DNA of 64,000 bases, taken from Ophiodon elongatus. Lineage: Eukaryota; Chordata; Actinopteri; Perciformes; Hexagrammidae. Shown in pieces: positions 10,352 through 22,700 of this stretch (position 1 is the first letter of the stretch; the number at the start of each line of letters is the position of its first letter). The DNA lies in assembly GCA_016806645.1 (NCBI GenBank), contig JACSYO010001980.1:3092001-3156000 (forward strand), given 5' to 3'. Position numbers and translations under genes: made by a program. The notes below the pieces were generated by a model. It did no database searches. It was not told where the DNA came from and saw only the letters and a program-made list of their open reading frames with translations.

Positions 10352-12680
10352 ATGTTTGAGTTAATGTCTTTTGTTACTTTTGCCCACTCGAGCTTTGCTT
10401 CCATACATCTCTTAGTATCAATTGAGTATTGACCGATGGTTTACATACACACTGCATGATGATTTACAAAACATGACGGTGCCTTTAGTTTACTCCAACA
10501 GTCCCAAGCTCCCAACTCTACATTTAGCACCACTGGAATTAAATTGTTGCATGATTTTTGTATGCATCTTAAAGTGCAGCACATTGAGTTTACACATTGA
10601 AATATAATGTACTATATAAATAAAACTGCCTTGCACGGAGGAATCCAGACAGCCCTGAGGCTGGAAAGGGAAAATATAGAAATAGAAAGGCATTAATAAC
10701 CTTTACCCCGATACAGGTTTTCCATAATTAAGCATTTATGCATTGGGGATGAGGGCAGTGTTGATACTTTGACTGCAATAGTGATCATGAAAGTGATTTA
10801 TGCTGTAAATTACATTCCCATTAGACCCCTTGCTGTATTAACACTGGCTGCTGTCACATTATGTTATGCATCTTTTTGATCCACTAGATGGGGCTAATTT
10901 CACAGATTTTAACTCCTCCCATCCTCCTGAGCTGTCCAGTCCAGTGTCCTCAAGCATTATGTTGGATATAATAGCTTTCTTAATCTTAATCTAATACAAC
11001 CAGGATTTGTCTATGACCGATTCTCTTTTTTTTTTTTTTTTTTTTTGCATAAAAATACACACAAAACTAGGACAACACTGGGCACGTTACATAGCTTTAC
11101 TCTGTTTCTGTCCAGCCGTGAAAAAGAAGAGCACAACTCCTGATGCCGCCAAACGGCTGATGACAAATTGGCCTGCTTGTGAGTGGTGCTCGTCACCTCT
11201 GTGTTGAGCGTTGGAGGTCTGTCCCCTACCGCCGCATGAAGATGGATGGCCCACACTGAGCGTGTCACGGCATGACCGAGAGGCACAAAGAGGAGGAAAA
11301 AGTGCAGTGTGTGCTGCAAGCATGTCTCCTGTCCCAGAGTCCCACCACACGGCCATTCTCCTCTCGACCTTGACCTGCGCAATTAACGGGGGACAGAAGT
11401 GACGGTCCTTATCATGGACGGATGTGTTTTACGATTAATGGCCACAGAAGTTAATGTACGACGAGAGATTGGACGACGGAGCTGTGGCCCGAAAGACAGC
11501 GTATTCCAATGCGGCAGACACATATTCTGGTTTGATGTATTGCATATGAAACATAGAGCCGCGACACGTAACGTGAGGGTCCTGCCTTTTAAGATTTCTG
11601 GGGGACAATTAATCCGGCTTTCCTACACATTCAGATAGTTATCCAGTTATGTCCAGTACAACCACGATACTCGATTAGAGTAAGAGTTAAGTGCCTTGCT
11701 CAGCAGGACCCCGACAGCAACAGTATAGCTGTTGAGGTAAGTGAGGACAGCTGCGAGTCATTCACTTTCCTTTTTTCTTACATTTCTTTCTTACATTTTC
11801 TATGAAAATGTATCATCACGTATGTGAGTAACCTTGTATTTCACATTTTACGACATTTTTTCAGTTGTGGGAGTCTGTTTTGATAACAACTTTATGGAAA
11901 GACAAGGTCATATTGCTATAACCCAGCCCTTTGTGAGATAAGTAAAAACTTTGGGCAACACTCTCTCTATATCTGTGCTCGCAGGCCTATCGGGCATACA
12001 GAGTATCTTGCGAATGAATATTAAAGGAACATTACCTTGATGCCTATTGAGATTAAAAAATAAAAAATAAAAAGTCATAAAGCACAATAAGGTCAGTATA
12101 GACTCACTATGGAACACCAGAGAGACATTACTGTATAATTACTATTTCCATATAAGTTTGAAGGCTATTATGAGACAGAATCAGCTCGTCTATAACGAGA
12201 CTGCCCCTCACCTATAGGCCCATTGTCGACGGTCTGCCCTGCTGAAGTGCCTTTGAGCAAAGTGGCAAAACAGTGTCTGCTCTAGGGGGCGCTGTGCTAC
12301 AGCCGATCAGGACCCCTGACTCATGGTGGTAACATGAAGAATCCCCTGCAGATGTAAATAAAGCAGAGTACTGCGAGGCTATGCGAATTTTAGAGTGATG
12401 CACACTGATTGTTTGTTTGTGTTTTTATACTGGCATACGTGTTTATACTGTTTATACAATCGTCTCTTCATTTTTAGACCATAACCCAGAAGGAAATCAC
12501 TACGGAGGACTCTGCGGTGTTTAAGTGACTTTACGGTGAACTTGGGGGCTATGACGGGCAGCGTATCCGTGATATGTCTTAGATATACAGCATATTCCAG
12601 TAAGAATTTGAAGGCGTGATGTAGTTAATATCGTTCTGAAAATTCATTAAGGGGATGCAACTTTTTTTTCTAAAAAAAAC
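10352..12680. other. Intergenic region between cytl1 and stk32
   Basis: No exon was recognised on either strand. A retroposon-like 3' tail lies at 10555-10640. The 11000-11400 part is less AT-rich than its surroundings and begins with a T18-20 run near 11025. A phrase at about 11670-11730 (AAGTGCCTTGCTCAGCAGGA) resembles a fragment commonly seen in degenerate fish retroelements. Confidence 0.5.
10555..10640 (+). repeat. Retroposon-like 3' tail (LINE/SINE end)
   Basis: The phrases AAAGTGCAGCACATTGAG and CTATATAAATAAAACTGCCT resemble the conserved 3' end shared by many fish LINE/SINE copies (GTGCTATATAAATAAA followed by a simple tail). The 5' body is not recognisable. Confidence 0.55.
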
Positions 12681-12689
12681 GAGTGCACG

Positions 12690-13135
12690 CTAACGACAGG
12701 GGAACCTCTGCTCCACAGGCACAGCGGATCCGCCTGTATGAAACGTGCCTCTCCAGGCGCGCGGCGGTGACCAGCGCATTACACCGGCGTCGATGTGGAG
12801 GTCAGTCTCTCACCAGTGCAACGCGCCGAGCAGTTCCCCCCCCCACCCCACGCCCCCCCACACCCCCACCCTTTTAAACCCCATCTCTGCTCCTTTTGTC
12901 CTCTGTCCTGCCGAAGCAAGGGATTTCGCATTGCACTCCGTCGGCGCATCCCGCGAGTCACGTCTCGCTGTGTGGTTCCGTCCCTCCGGTGGCAGGTGTC
13001 CCGGTGCGTCGTCGTCCGAACATCGAACAAGTGATGCTCTGAGCTGCGCTGTTGCTCCCCTGTAAGCCTCGCGTCTCTGCAGCAAACCGGGCTGGAAATG
13101 GTCCCATGCCCGACTTACCGGAGGCGTCCAGAGGT
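12690..13135 (+). promoter_or_regulatory. stk32b: CpG-rich region, probable distal promoter of stk32
   Basis: CpG is dense here (clusters at 12755-12800, 12915-12965 and 12985-13025) and drops sharply on both sides. The region lies 1.7-2.2 kb upstream of the first recognised stk32 coding exon on the same strand and ends at a good donor (GAG then GTAGGT at 13133/13134). It most likely contains the transcription start and a first exon. No TATA box is evident. Confidence 0.55.
13106..13133 (+). CDS. stk32b: Candidate alternative first coding exon of stk32
   Basis: ATG at 13106 opens MPDLPEASR and leaves one base before the GTAGGT donor, so the phase is 1. The recognised exon 1 also ends in phase 1, and exon 2 starts with TG. 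Splicing 13133 to 19998 would therefore restore the valine of VNFDHFQILRAIGKG in frame. The product would lack the Met-Gly myristoylation signal of the main form. Alternatively the exon is only 5' UTR and joins an acceptor at 14404-14405 before the main ATG. Support is position in the CpG-rich patch, donor quality and phase. There is no homology evidence. Confidence 0.35.
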
Positions 13136-13176
13136 AGGTGCCCACAGCTGTCCTGCATGGATGCAGAGTGGAGGTG

Positions 13177-13178
<2 letters not shown>

Positions 13179-13231
<53 letters not shown>
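13179..13231. repeat. (GT)n microsatellite, about 26 units
   Basis: Uninterrupted GT array 46 bp downstream of the candidate distal donor. Confidence 0.95.
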
Positions 13232-13233
<2 letters not shown>

Positions 13234-14316
13234 GTGGGGGTCGGGGGGGGGCGCTATACTTTCCATTCAGCGCATGTTTGGCCCGTTTGATCAGATAAGG
13301 GGCTCCGAGCATAACGTCCTCTGCGGGGAGCTCAGCACTGCGGCTCCCCGCACTATTTATTTTTTTAATAAATATTTTTTGACTTAACCCGAACGGGATA
13401 GTCAGATATGTTGTGGTGACCTCATCATACATGTGGGAATGACATTCATGGAAGGGGTTCCCCTAGCGGATTAAATGTTGCCACGATGACTTGAACTTTG
13501 TATATTGATCCCTAAAACGCATCTCAGCTACACTCAGTTCAGTCACTCATTCTCCTGTAAGATATTATGGGATGTCACTCAGTTCTCAAGTATTAAGCAA
13601 ACCAGTAAAGCTGTGATATGGATATTGTATTATCATCGCAGACTAAAAAGCTTAAAATATACTTGCTTTCTGACAGTCCAACAGGAATATAACGTTGTAA
13701 GATGCAAACCTGATTTATTTAATATTTCTATGTATTCTGTGAGTTCATATTTAGGCTTTCATGTTTCATCAGGCAGTTTATGTTTTTTTTTGTCTACTAC
13801 CGGAACAAAGCGTAGTAACTCGTGAAATGTCACGTCCTGAAGAGGGCAGCCTGAGGGATTCCATTTACTGTACACAATGCCAGCAAACTATAAATCAAAA
13901 GACTCCCATTTTGTGCTCTTAATGGGAAAACCGATCATACCATTCATCACACATGCACCACAAACGCTGCTCCACTGGGATGAGTTTCTGATTAAAATGT
14001 AAAAATTAAATAATTGATAAATGACAGATGAAGGAAGGAAGGAGGAAAGGAAGGAGGAAGGAGCCCTGTATATGTAAAAATAGTAATAAAAGTAATTTAC
14101 CCTAGCCCCCCCCCCCCCCTCCCTCCTGTCCGCTAATCAAGATGATTACTAATCAAGACCTTAACATTAATGTTCCTGCTAAAGTGCTACTATTATGGGT
14201 ATCAGTTTAAGAACCATGTTTTTTGTAGTTTTTTTCAGTCTTTACCATTAGATGCTGTGTACAAGCCATTCATGTCTCAGAGGCTCTACCTTTCTACTTG
14301 TCCATCCCTCCGTCCA

Positions 14317-14349
14317 TCCCTCCCTCCCTCCCTCCCTCCCTCCCTCCCT
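14317..14349. repeat. (TCCC)n short tandem repeat
   Basis: About eight TCCC units. The array lies within the polypyrimidine-rich stretch that precedes the possible acceptor at 14404-14405. Confidence 0.9.
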
Positions 14350-14555
14350 GTCCCTCCTTCTCTCATCCTGCTGATGGTGTCATGTTTTCCTGCCTCCCCT
14401 CACAGGTTGGACTCTCAGTCAACAGAGGGTCACAGCCGCAAACCCATAAGCCATCCACCTCCTGCCTGGCGAGAGTCGTACATCTGCCTGCATTCATCGA
14501 AACGGCAGTGAAGACAGACGGGAAACTTACACTGTAGTACTGCCTCTGAGAGAGA

Positions 14556-14611
14556 GTGTGTGTGCGTGCGTGTGTGTGTGTGTGTGCGCGCGCGCGTGTG
14601 TGTGTGTGTGT
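14556..14611. repeat. (GT)n/(GC)n array near the stk32 start
   Basis: An alternating purine-pyrimidine run with an internal CGCGCGCGCG block, a classic Z-DNA-prone composition, about 260 bp before the stk32 ATG. Confidence 0.9.
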
Positions 14612-14711
14612 CAAGGTGGAGAGTTGAGAGGAAGACAGGACCCGTTCAAGTCAGCAAAACCGAGCCAGCTGCTGCGTATGTGTGCGTCAGGGATAAGCAG
14701 TCCAGCACGTG

Positions 14712-14765
14712 AGTGTGTGTGTGTGTGTGTGTGCGTGTGCGTGTGTGTGCGTGTGTGTGTGTGTG
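14712..14765. repeat. Second (GT)n array near the stk32 start
   Basis: GT array with GC interruptions, ending 106 bp before the ATG at 14872. It would lie in the 5' UTR if the exon begins at 14406. Confidence 0.9.
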
Positions 14766-14871
14766 AGGGGCTAGTGTTGACCAGGCTATGAGTGCATCTC
14801 GGAGGGAGAGGCCGTTCGATGCTGAGTTGAAATAAGGGAGCAGACCAGGAGAACCCGTAAGAGGAGCAGCC

Positions 14872-14923
14872 ATGGGGCTCGGACAGTCCAGCAAGTCTCC
14901 GGTCACCGAGGACACAGACGAGG
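14872..14923 (+). CDS. stk32b: stk32 coding exon 1
   Basis: Encodes MGLGQSSKSPVTEDTDE plus one base of the next codon, then GTGAGT. The ATG context (GCC then ATGG) is strong. MG-x-x-x-S fits an N-myristoyltransferase substrate, as in human STK32A and STK32B, whose first exons have the same layout. Confidence 0.9.
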
Positions 14924-16384
14924 GTGAGTTTTAAATCATCCAACGTTCTCATGTGACTTTTTCTTTCTCCACTTGTGTGACCCGGAATCTAGGGAAGATA
15001 AACAGGGGGAACGTGGGTGAATCAAAGTGACGAGTTGTTTGCAGGGTTCGCCACCGTTGACTGCCTTATCTGCAGCCTTATCAATGTGTTAAGCTTTTCC
15101 TATTAGCTAAGAAAATGAAGTGCACTTACAGTAAACGGTTCTGACTGATGTAACGCTGAGTCGTCCTCAGCAAATGGAAACGAGGGAATACCCTTTGATA
15201 TAGCCACAGCATTGTACATTTACACAAGTAAAAATATCGTAGAAGGCACAGAATTGAATACAAATGTGTTAAAGATTCTCTAATGTTGGCTTTGATGGTG
15301 CAGTATTCATATTTATGATAATCGAAAATAGCTTGAATCTTGCCAGGTTATATTATCCTTCTCTTATGTTCGCCATCAAGGTCAGCATCAAACGGAGTTA
15401 TAACTTTGATGACAAAGCTTTGTTTGAATTTATTTCCCTTTTCCTTGTGACTTGAGTAGATAATACAATGTGAATCTATCGATCTGAGGCAGTCTCTGAA
15501 ATTAATTCCACTCTGGCAGCGCCCCAAGAACTTCAAATAAGTCAGTGTTACATGAGTCACTGATTTAGTCAGAAGTGAGGTGGTTTTCCTTGGTCTTCCC
15601 TTACTGTAGATTTTTTTTTTTTTGTATAGTGTTTCCTCGATGACCTGATACATTTGTTTCTTTTTTATTAAGTTGTCAATTAAAATATCTGTTTACAGTT
15701 TAACCCATTCGATGGGTTCATATTCGATAAGTTATCGTTTGAGTTTCCAGTTATTTATTCGTCTGCTGAAATGCTCATTTCCATTATTGTGGGACTAACC
15801 CCCAAAATGTTTCAGGCCCCACCCGATGAAATCCATATCTTTGGCTTTCTCTTTTACACTGGAGGCAAACCGCCATCGAAGAGGAAACCATTAATCACGG
15901 TTAACCTCGCTTACTCAGTCATCTAGCGTGCTGTTCTGGAAATGTCACTCATAACGGAGCGTCTCTGAACTCTGGAGTTAATGCAACAATGCACCTTACT
16001 CACTCCTCGCTCGCGAAACAGCGTGGGCGATTTCACCGAGGGCAGGGGAATAATAAACACAGAGACACATTGTTATGAATTAGAAAAAAAGGCCGGCTCA
16101 TGGAAACAAAGTAATCCCCTCACTGATGGAACTCCCGTCAGACACAGGCGGCGTTCTCCTTTTGACGTGGGCGGAGCCGGGGCGGGTCACTGCATGTCGA
16201 GCACACATCATGACCTCACCCCCCCCCCCCTGAAAAAAAGCAATAAAGATGCAAATTTTGTTTTCACTTCACGCTTCAGAAACATCAAAAGGTGGCTTCA
16301 AGGTAAAATTGGCCACAGAGGTGGCATTTGTGTTTGTTTTGTTCATTTAATGGTGAACATTAATAAATAAATAAATGTTGAAAA

Positions 16385-16429
<45 letters not shown>

Positions 16430-18540
16430 ATGTTCGTAAATGCTCTGAGGTTAGCTAATTGTGATTTTGATCCATAGCTTCTGTGTGGCTGAAAAACTTT
16501 GAATATAGCTGGTGGTAAAAAACGGTTGAGCCCTTTAACCCTTATGTTCAGTGAGCAAGTTTGCAAAAATGTGTCTCTCTCACATATTTTACACACAAAA
16601 TATTAATATAAGAAGACATTTAGAGAGATCGTGATGCACCTAACCATTGAATGATGCTTTTGTGGCATATCGTAATCTGCTGTGGCAAAAAAAACTCCTT
16701 TTGTGGAGTTAAAGCTACATTTTAAATTGTGGCATTCGTATCCAATGGTGTTTATTTTGTAGTCTACATTGTAAATGCATGTAAACAAAACCAAAAAAGG
16801 CAAATTTAACCATGAATTTAAAAAAAAAAAGCAAAAGCAGCAGCAAAAAAAGTAGTCCAAAGAAGACAATATATTCTTGTAACTAAACTTCAAATATCAA
16901 AACAAAAGTTCTCCCCAAAAACAATCAGAATATATTATTATTTATTTAATTTATCAGAATAAATCTATACACTGCTTTCCTTGCTGGAGTCAGTGCAGCG
17001 ACAGATGCATATTTTGTCGTCCAAGCCATATTAGTTTATTTGCAAAAAGGCACATGCATGAAGGTGAACTCTGTCAAGACATGTTTATCTCCTCTGAGAA
17101 TGATATTGGCTCCCTAATGTGCGACAGATATTTTCCACTGTGCAACCAGGACACTCTGATTAATGGACAGACCCTGTTTACTGCTGATCATGCTTTATTC
17201 ACATCACAGTGGCACATGGACCCTTGGGTTCTGTTTCAGTTGTCAGAGCAACAGCGTTGAGCGCTGATGTTCCCACGTTGGTGGGTCCGTAAGTGGCTTC
17301 TGTGTGAACGGCGGAGAGGGAGGGGCAAACAGAGTGAGACAGCGCGTCCACAATGAGACGGCTCATTTTGAAAACGTCCCGTATGTTTTCCGCACAGAAA
17401 CACTTAAACGACAGGAAGATGGCCAAATCTCTTTCTCTGTTCAACACAATAAAACTCAGCTAGTTAAACTCTGTTTAGTTCCCGTCTGCGTTCTGTAATC
17501 ACCTACTGTCTACCGTGTTTATATGACTTTACCAAACTCATGATTTATTTGCCCCTCATTTACATGTTTTTCAGTTTCTGTACAACTAAATGACTATGAA
17601 GTGACTTGAGGGTCGTCAATCAAAACCCTTTTTTATGATTGTAAAGTTTTGTGACAAAACACCACAAGACACATTCCCCAATACTCACCACAGTGCCCAG
17701 CTGTTTTTAGCTATTACTTTAAAAGCATTCTTTTTTTTTTTTTAAGATTGATGTCTTCAGTAGGACTGAGTGCAACAGGCAGGGTAGCAAAGTCGGTCAG
17801 TAAGAAAAATAAAGAAAAACACAAGCCTCATACTTGAAAATAAACGGTCGCAAGGAGGGTCAGAGGAGACAGAAAGTTGTCTTGACTTTATTGCTACAGT
17901 AACTTCAACCAGGCTCATTCCGTAATTTTCTGGCCCACATGAAAACTTGCAGCTGGCATTTTCAGGTTTATACACTCGGCAAGCCGTTTCCGGGTTTTTA
18001 ACAACACCGGTTGAAGCTCAAATTAAATGTCTCATGTCTGAGCAGACGTGACATTTGCTAATGTTCGCACGGGCCCGTTAGGAGATTCACGTCGAGAACA
18101 AAATGTCCAAAACCACCTGTGACTCCGTTTTAGAATATACGAGAGCGTTTAGTGTTGACAGAGAGCAAAAACAGAGAGCCTTTTTCAAATTTTGTTGGCG
18201 TAGCGTGGACATCCTCAGAGACAGAGACTGCTTTTGACGGACAGAGAAAGACGGGAATGGACATAAAGTACGGTGAGACGCGAGACACTGCGCGAGGCTC
18301 CAACTGAACAAGCGTGATTATTTTAATACGAACTGATAAGCACGTGTCAGTCAAATTCAAACTGACTAGTTCTGTAGTCAGATGATTTCCCAAATTAGTT
18401 TAAGCTATGGAAAGGCTGTCAATGTGTCAATCCCACTCATGTGCAGATTTCAATCATTACACGCTCAGTTACTCATGTGTCCATCATTTAATGCAGCATA
18501 TTTAACCATTCAGAGTTCTGCTGGTAAAATATGACATTCG

Positions 18541-18614
<74 letters not shown>

Positions 18615-19030
18615 TCATAGAGCACTGCCCTCTCATCCATGACCACAGCTGTCTCTCAGAATAACCCATCAGAGTAGAATCTCTGAGTAGCTCAGCAGGA
18701 AAATGACCATGTTCATCTGGAGCGTGTGTCTGTATGTATGCTCGGTATACATCATCTGTAAGTCTATGCACGCATGTCTGTTTGTGTGATTGTGCGTTAT
18801 AAAGCGGGCTTCATATGGTCATTTTCAGAGTTGGTTGTGCAAACACTCCAACACAGATAGTGTGAGAGGAGGAAGTGCCAGTGATACGTGACTAACAGAG
18901 CATATCATTAACTGTCACATCCAATAGATCTAGTGACTGCAGGCAGAATGGGAGTGTGTGTGTGCATGGGTGTGTGTGCCTGTGTGTGTGTGTGTATGTG
19001 TGCGTGTGCGTCTGCATGCGCGCGCGCGCG

Positions 19031-19066
<36 letters not shown>

Positions 19067-19140
19067 ACTTTTGCAAGAGAAGCAGGTAATGTTTATGTCC
19101 ATTAAAAATGTGTGTATATTTTTGTGAAAGAAATGGTGCA

Positions 19141-19175
<35 letters not shown>

Positions 19176-19648
19176 TCAGATAAGTGGGCACCAGCTGTTC
19201 CATCCTCGGGGAAACGACAGGAAGGGAAAACCGTCTGTCCTGGTTGTCATGGTAGCAAGGAACAAACAGCCCCATCCGGTTCCAATTGGCGATAAATGTT
19301 GCTGATAGACGGAGGGGAGTGAGATAGCGAGTTAAGCTCTGGTTTACATTGTGTGTGTGTCTGTGATCATGTTCAATAAGTCTGCAGGGGAGAGAATGAT
19401 ACAAAGACTGAGAGGATATCGAAACTTAAAATCGCTTTTTTGTTCAGTGGGAAAACATGCAACGATCATAAAAGACTTCTTTGTGCTAAAAGCTTATTTT
19501 GATTCTCTGCTATAATGTCAGTGACCTGAGGTTGCCCTGGATACCTCTATTGGCCTCAGGTTGACAACCTCACAGTAAACCTACTGTAACTGTACTGACA
19601 CTTAACTTTCATCTATTTCTATTTATAGATGTATATGTATGTACATAT

Positions 19649-19708
<60 letters not shown>

Positions 19709-22700
19709 CCATTGCTGAAATTCTAATAAAATGCTTCAACAGCAACACCTGCAGGATGTGGTGGTCCTGCTGTTCTCCCTTAGGGAGGGTTGTGTCGTCT
19801 TCCATCAATTAAATGTAATCCATTTTGTTTGCCACTGATATCTTGTATTGATCCTGTTCAGTTGTATTAACTTGTTTTATAAGTGCTGGAGGAATGTTAC
19901 TGTAATTTAAAGAGGAACATTACAGATTTCCGGGTCCAAATCTTTCTTTGGTATTTCACAAAAATGAACAGAGATTTTCTACTCTTCTCTCTCGCAGTGA
20001 ATTTCGACCACTTCCAGATCCTGAGGGCAATAGGAAAAGGAAGCTTTGGAAAAGTAAGTCCGTGTTTGCAAAAGTGTATACCAATGTGACTCAGAAGTTG
20101 GAATCAGCTTCATGATACCTATATGAATCAATCTCAAAAAGGGGAATATGGTTCAGGATGCTCCCGCAAAACATGTACTAAATTACAAACACACAGATAA
20201 CGCAAACACATTCTAACACTACAATACAAGCACTGACACTCAAATGAACACATAATACAGGACAACATCAGTGGTGCTGAAAGTTAAGCATGAAATTAGA
20301 CGACTTCAACAATTCATCGGCTGTTCAATGCTGCACATTAGACGCAACATGTTACATACAATATACCATGTCCCCTCTCTGTCAGTGCAATGCTATCATA
20401 GTTTAGCCTTCTGGTTTATTTTGCTCGAGATCAACCAACAGCTCTACTGAAAACGCGTGATAGCAATCGTGCTTCCTCTTGTTGCTAATTAAGACACGTA
20501 AAGAGCCGAGTAAGCCGCAGCAGCACTCACAGTACATGTATGCACATATAGCGACGCACACTCGCAAGCACATGCATACACTGATCACAGACACTCAAGG
20601 CATCTACACTCCAACGACAGATAAGCAGTCTAATCACAGTCGATGGCAAGCTGTTCAACGGGAGGAGTGATGCGATCAGGGTTTGGCTGATTAACTGTGC
20701 CAGCTGGTCCACAGATCACTTTCTTAGATAGCAGTAATCACTGGCTTATTGACGCTTGTAACTACAAATAAATATGGAATATTACTCCTCGGCATATTGG
20801 AAATAGTGTCTGTTCTTGGAGACATTGTTAAAAGGGGGGTAGTCACGTACAGTTTGATTTATACGGATTTATGCGTATATTTGATTGATTTTTATACGTG
20901 TAATGACAGCTGCCCAGATTGCACACGGTGTTATATTCCGCGTTTTGCAGCGTCATATCGGAGTCCTGCTATTTATTCCCACTGATACATAAACACTCTG
21001 AGTGCTGTTTGATAGCCTTTTTATGCAATTTTGAAATATACGACTGACACGTACCCAGCAATTCTAATGAATGCCAACATGACGTTTCCCATCTCTAAGA
21101 TGGAAGCTATGTGGATGTGAAAAGTGTAACATCTTAAGAGAGGATTACATTCCTGATCACATAGATTAAAGAAAAAATGTCCTTCCAGCCTTGTTGGATG
21201 GTTATTGCAATATAGCGCTTCATGTTTGTCAATGATTGAAAACACTCTACTGTATTGCAACAGTTTGTAAAAGTACATCGTTTTTCAATGTGTCAAACAC
21301 AATGTCAGCCTTTTATCAATTCTTACTCTTTAAAATCTCTTGAAGCATCTTTAAAAGTATGCTGATTAGCAACTGTTTTTCTATGCGTCATGCAACATAA
21401 CTTACTAATGATCATGTACGGACAAAACAGGAAGGAATGATGCCTGTCTTTTCCTTCATATTTTATAGTTTTGCACAAGAGGAATTGCAATGCTTAATGG
21501 CAGTAAGGACGACATTATCTGTTTAGAGTTTGCAGAAAGTAATATGTGAGTCACTTTAAACAGCCTTGAAAGTACTGAAGCTTGAGATGTACGAGCGGAA
21601 CAACAATGAAGTATTCAGACCATTTTGACTACTGCAGTGAAAGGAAACTACCATTATGTAATCTTATCATCAGGTCTGCATTGTACAGAAGAAGGACACC
21701 AAGAAGATGTACGCCATGAAGTACATGAACAAGCTGAAGTGCGTGGAGAGGAACGAAGTGAGGAATGTCTTGAAAGAGCTGCAGATAATGCAGAACCTTG
21801 AGCATCCGTTCCTGGTCAACTTCTGGTAAGCCGATGTACTTTGCAACAAAAGTGTCTGAATGTGTGGCTCCACAGTTTATGTTTGTGTACCACTTAGGTC
21901 TATGAGGTTTCCTGTGAAAGGCATATGAACCTGATCACTTCTTCTACGGTGTTTAGGTACTTACTTTAGCTACCCTTTGAATTCAAACTCACTTCCGATT
22001 GCCTTAAATGTAGCACTGAGTGACCTTGATAGAATCCTCCATTCCTTAATATGTATACAAAAAGCTGCCGGGTAAACATTTTAAGCGCACTATGAATGAT
22101 TTGTACTTCGGCAGATCGTCTCCACAAAGCCTTGTATTTAACACTGTGATTACCTTCAGCCACAGCAGCCGTTTGAATGAGTTTGTAGTGCGCTCAGTGT
22201 CACCCATTTGATTTTTATGGTGATTGTATCCCGTCCATTAAATCGATGAACGCACAGACCCATAGGGAGACCGTCAGCCATTAAAGACAGCTCTGGATTG
22301 TGTTTGCGGATGCATTCGTAAAGGTGTTGCCTACTTAAGAACACTTTTAAGCCTCCATCCGCGTCATCTCACGCCTTGAAGTTGCTAAAAGGAAAATGCA
22401 GTTTGCTCACTGATCCAAATTCAACTTTTATGGGCTCAACTCTCCTCTCCAGGCGGCTTCTCATTTGCCTCACCACATTTGGGGGTCGAGGAAGTTTTTG
22501 CCTCAACACTGTATATCTTAAAATCAAACTGCGAGCGCTGATCTAAGATGACTCATCAGGTACTTTCAGCAACTCATTCATCATTATTTGAAAGCCCGAG
22601 CTTATTGAGCAGTAGGAGTCGTACTTTTGAGATGCCTGATAAGTATGGCTTGTTAAGTTACCGTCTGAAAGGCGCCATTAATTCTTGATAAGCACTCCAA

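Larger units (their letters stand above)
14924..19997 (+). other. stk32b: stk32 intron 1
   Basis: About 5.1 kb with a GTGAGT donor and CTCGCAG acceptor. It holds AT arrays (16395-16424, 19655-19703), a long CT array (18543-18611) and GT arrays (18953-19066, 19145-19174). A GC-box-like cluster lies at about 16140-16200. No other exon was recognised. Confidence 0.85.
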
